This document shows, in pieces, positions 5,731-7,539 of a stretch of 7,539 nt of DNA. This stretch comes from Flavobacteriaceae bacterium. GTDB lineage: Bacteria > Bacteroidota > Bacteroidia > Flavobacteriales > Flavobacteriaceae. A model generated the notes under the pieces. That model had not been told where the DNA came from. It searched no databases and saw only the letters and a list, made by a program, of their open reading frames with translations. The position numbers and the translations under genes are program-made. The stretch lies in contig JABSPN010000140.1 of NCBI GenBank assembly GCA_013214425.1, positions 1-7,539 of the forward strand. The letters run 5' to 3'. Within the stretch, counting starts at the first letter, position 1. Each line of letters starts with the position of its first letter.

Positions 5731-7425
5731 CTAAGCCTTCTCTTCTGACAAATCAACTGCTTTCATTACTAAAAGTATTCTTTTATCTCTGTAATTATTA
5801 TCAATCCCGAAAATGGAATACATCTTTTTCAAAGATGATCTAACACCAGCGATACTTCTATATACTTGTTCAGCCAGATCATAGTTGCTTATCATAGGAT
5901 TGACTACTAAGGATTGTAGTATTTTCCAATCGGTGTCGTTTAATTTACAACTCATCTTACTTTCAATTCGGCCTTTATCTAAACAACGATTTATTCCAAT
6001 TTTATTGTTATTCAACAATGAAATATTCAACTTATCCTTAAGAAAATTTAGTTCAGAATGTAATTCAAAGGCGCTAACTTTTTGCGACTTTTTGTTTTGA
6101 ATCAAGACCACTAGAACAATCAATATAATCAATAATAATAACATATAAATAGTACTATGAAAATTGAAAATTTTACTCTTTTCATTAGCAATATTATTCT
6201 CGTGCTTATCTACTAAGTGTCTAAACAAAAGTTTGTTATCATCATTTTTAGTCGCTATTTCATCTCGGATCTTTATGTAAGAGTTTGTGAAGTAAAGTAT
6301 AGAATCTTTGTTGCCCTCCTTCTCATAAATATTAGATAATAATTTTGAAGATTCAGCTACTTGGTTAGTATACTCTGGAGTAGAATTAGCCATTTTATAA
6401 ACTCGTGTTGCATTTCCTTTTGCATCATCTAACATATTCAATTCGTAATTAATCTTTCCCAACAGTAAATAAAAATCCATCTCGAAATAATCATTCCCTG
6501 ATCTATCCAATTTATCTATTGCCTTTAAGCAATAATTTTTTGACATTAAATAATCACCATCAATATAATAAGTGTGAGCAATTCGAAAATATATATTCTT
6601 CTCGTGTTTTGATGTGATTAGATTGTTAAGCACAGAAAGAAGTCTTTTTCTAGCTTCTTTTGTATGACCAGATTTCTCTTCTACAGCAGCTATATTTATT
6701 TGAGCTGTTTGAAACCTAACAAGGTTTTCAGAGTTAGATTCAACTTGCTCAAAATAAAACTTTGCTATATCTAGCAACTCTTCGCTCTCTCTGTAAACTA
6801 TAGCAGCATCAAAATAAATCACCCCATTCAAAATCATTGATTTATCAAATGCTTCAGGGTTATTATTTGCTTTTTTAGAAAAAATCATTGCATAATCCGA
6901 AAAATCTGATGCTTCCTCATATAACCCTAGTCTTAAATATGCTACGCTGGTATTGTAATACATTTCAAAATCCTCTTTTATTTCTAATCCTAAATGACAA
7001 TAATATAAAACCGAATGATAATCAAACTTCTTCATTGAAATCCTACTAAGCACAACATAAGAGTAAGCCTCAAGGTCTTTCAAATAATTTAATTCGGCCA
7101 AATTCAAGAGTTCACATATGGTTTCTTCGGCTTTAATCAATTCATTTGTTTCAATGAAAAAATCACAATTATCTTTTAATTTCTTTACAGTGTCATTAAG
7201 TTCATCAATGGTTGATATTTTTATTGACCTTGTTTGTTCTCTTTTCTTTTTATACAAACCAAATGCCCACTCCATATTAGTGTCAAAATAGATTCTTTTT
7301 TCAGGCTTTAGATTCCAAGCATCAATGTCGTTTTTTGTCACAAAGAGTTTTGTACTTAAGGGAAAAACCAAATTGGTGAAATTAAATGAAGAAACTATTG
7401 AAATTGTTAAGAGTAAAGCATACAT
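5731..7425 (-). CDS. TPR membrane-spanning transcriptional regulator with LuxR-like HTH
   Basis: The 564-aa protein has the one-component architecture common in Bacteroidota: an N-terminal signal peptide or anchor (MYALLLTISIVSS), a long helical region of TPR-like repeats (about 75-400; recognisable units include YNTSVAYLRLGLYEEASDFS, RIAHTYYIDGDYLMSKNYCL and LLGKINYELNMLDDAKGNA), one membrane helix (about 427-443), a basic stop-transfer segment (NKKSQK), a linker with coiled-coil character (about 452-472), and a C-terminal helix-turn-helix (about 495-560). The HTH contains LNDTDWKILQSL, then ISNYDLAEQVYRSIAGVRSS and LKKMYSIFG, which follows the spacing of LuxR/GerE domains. The TPR part should lie in the periplasm and the HTH in the cytoplasm. 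There is no receiver, kinase or catalytic domain. Its targets and the signal are unknown; the small gene downstream is one candidate. The ATG at 7425 is followed directly by the hydrophobic signal, and an in-frame stop lies 27 nt upstream. Confidence 0.88.
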   Translation of the reverse strand: MYALLLTISIVSSFNFTNLVFPLSTKLFVTKNDIDAWNLKPEKRIYFDTNMEWAFGLYKKKREQTRSIKISTIDELNDTVKKLKDNCDFFIETNELIKAEETICELLNLAELNYLKDLEAYSYVVLSRISMKKFDYHSVLYYCHLGLEIKEDFEMYYNTSVAYLRLGLYEEASDFSDYAMIFSKKANNNPEAFDKSMILNGVIYFDAAIVYRESEELLDIAKFYFEQVESNSENLVRFQTAQINIAAVEEKSGHTKEARKRLLSVLNNLITSKHEKNIYFRIAHTYYIDGDYLMSKNYCLKAIDKLDRSGNDYFEMDFYLLLGKINYELNMLDDAKGNATRVYKMANSTPEYTNQVAESSKLLSNIYEKEGNKDSILYFTNSYIKIRDEIATKNDDNKLLFRHLVDKHENNIANEKSKIFNFHSTIYMLLLLIILIVLVVLIQNKKSQKVSAFELHSELNFLKDKLNISLLNNNKIGINRCLDKGRIESKMSCKLNDTDWKILQSLVVNPMISNYDLAEQVYRSIAGVRSSLKKMYSIFGIDNNYRDKRILLVMKAVDLSEEKA

Positions 7426-7494
7426 AAGTAAATAAATTTGTTTGACAGCTTACAATTCTTCAAGAAAATACTCACGATGAATTTGCAAAAATGG

Positions 7495-7524
7495 CAAAGG
7501 TTAATTGTATGTAATAACAAGCAA
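7495..7524 (-). promoter_or_regulatory. Candidate promoter of the TPR regulator gene
   Basis: On the minus strand TTG (7524-7522) is followed after 19 nt by AACCTTTG (7502-7495), seven of eight positions of TAnnTTTG with the first base wrong. Spacing is as expected for Bacteroidota. The leader to the ATG at 7425 would be about 60 nt. Confidence 0.38.
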
Positions 7525-7539
7525 AATTAACAAAGAGCC

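Noticed and set aside
5885..6100. 71-codon plus-strand open frame
   Set aside because: Antisense to the HTH and linker part of the TPR regulator.

Overview
The window is AT-rich and reads as chromosomal DNA of a marine or soil Bacteroidota, most likely a member of the Flavobacteriaceae. The reasons are the TonB-dependent receptor paired with a DUF4249 lipoprotein, an AraC regulator carrying seven membrane segments, a Bacteroidota-type lipoprotein export signal (acidic/Asn residues right after the lipid-modified Cys), several -7 boxes of the TAnnTTTG type, and almost no Shine-Dalgarno sequences. The species cannot be named from this sequence.

Left part (1-4773), all on the minus strand. In transcription order it holds a 7TM-AraC transcriptional regulator (4773-3700), an outer-membrane TonB-dependent receptor (3626-1277), and a DUF4249 lipoprotein (1273-410) that begins 3 nt after the receptor's stop. 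A hairpin terminator (383-406) closes this unit. Beyond it, with its own candidate promoter, starts a second lipoprotein gene that runs off the left edge (311-1). The receptor is broken: its N-terminal and C-terminal halves lie in different frames and meet near 2330-2345. The family normally seems to have extra residues at this point, so a small deletion of 3n+2 bases is more likely than a single-base slip, although a sequencing error is not excluded.

Middle part (4786-5310), plus strand. folB (dihydroneopterin aldolase, folate synthesis) is divergent from the AraC gene across a 35-bp gap. It is followed by tRNA-Cys(GCA) with a perfect TAnnTTTG box upstream and a 12-bp stem terminator. This terminator has T-runs on both sides, so it can also stop transcription arriving from the right.

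Right part (5435-7539), minus strand. A 62-aa basic single-pass membrane protein with a GTG start (5623-5435) lies downstream of a 564-aa membrane-spanning regulator (7425-5731). The regulator has a signal peptide, periplasmic TPR-like helices, one membrane helix and a cytoplasmic LuxR-like helix-turn-helix. The gaps 5311-5434, 5624-5730 and 7426-7539 contain no further gene that I can support.

Overall, the left unit looks like a sensing and uptake locus (membrane AraC sensor, receptor, surface lipoprotein) whose receptor may now be inactive. The centre is housekeeping, and the right is a one-component envelope-to-DNA signalling gene. I see no mobile element, CRISPR array, toxin-antitoxin pair or defence system.
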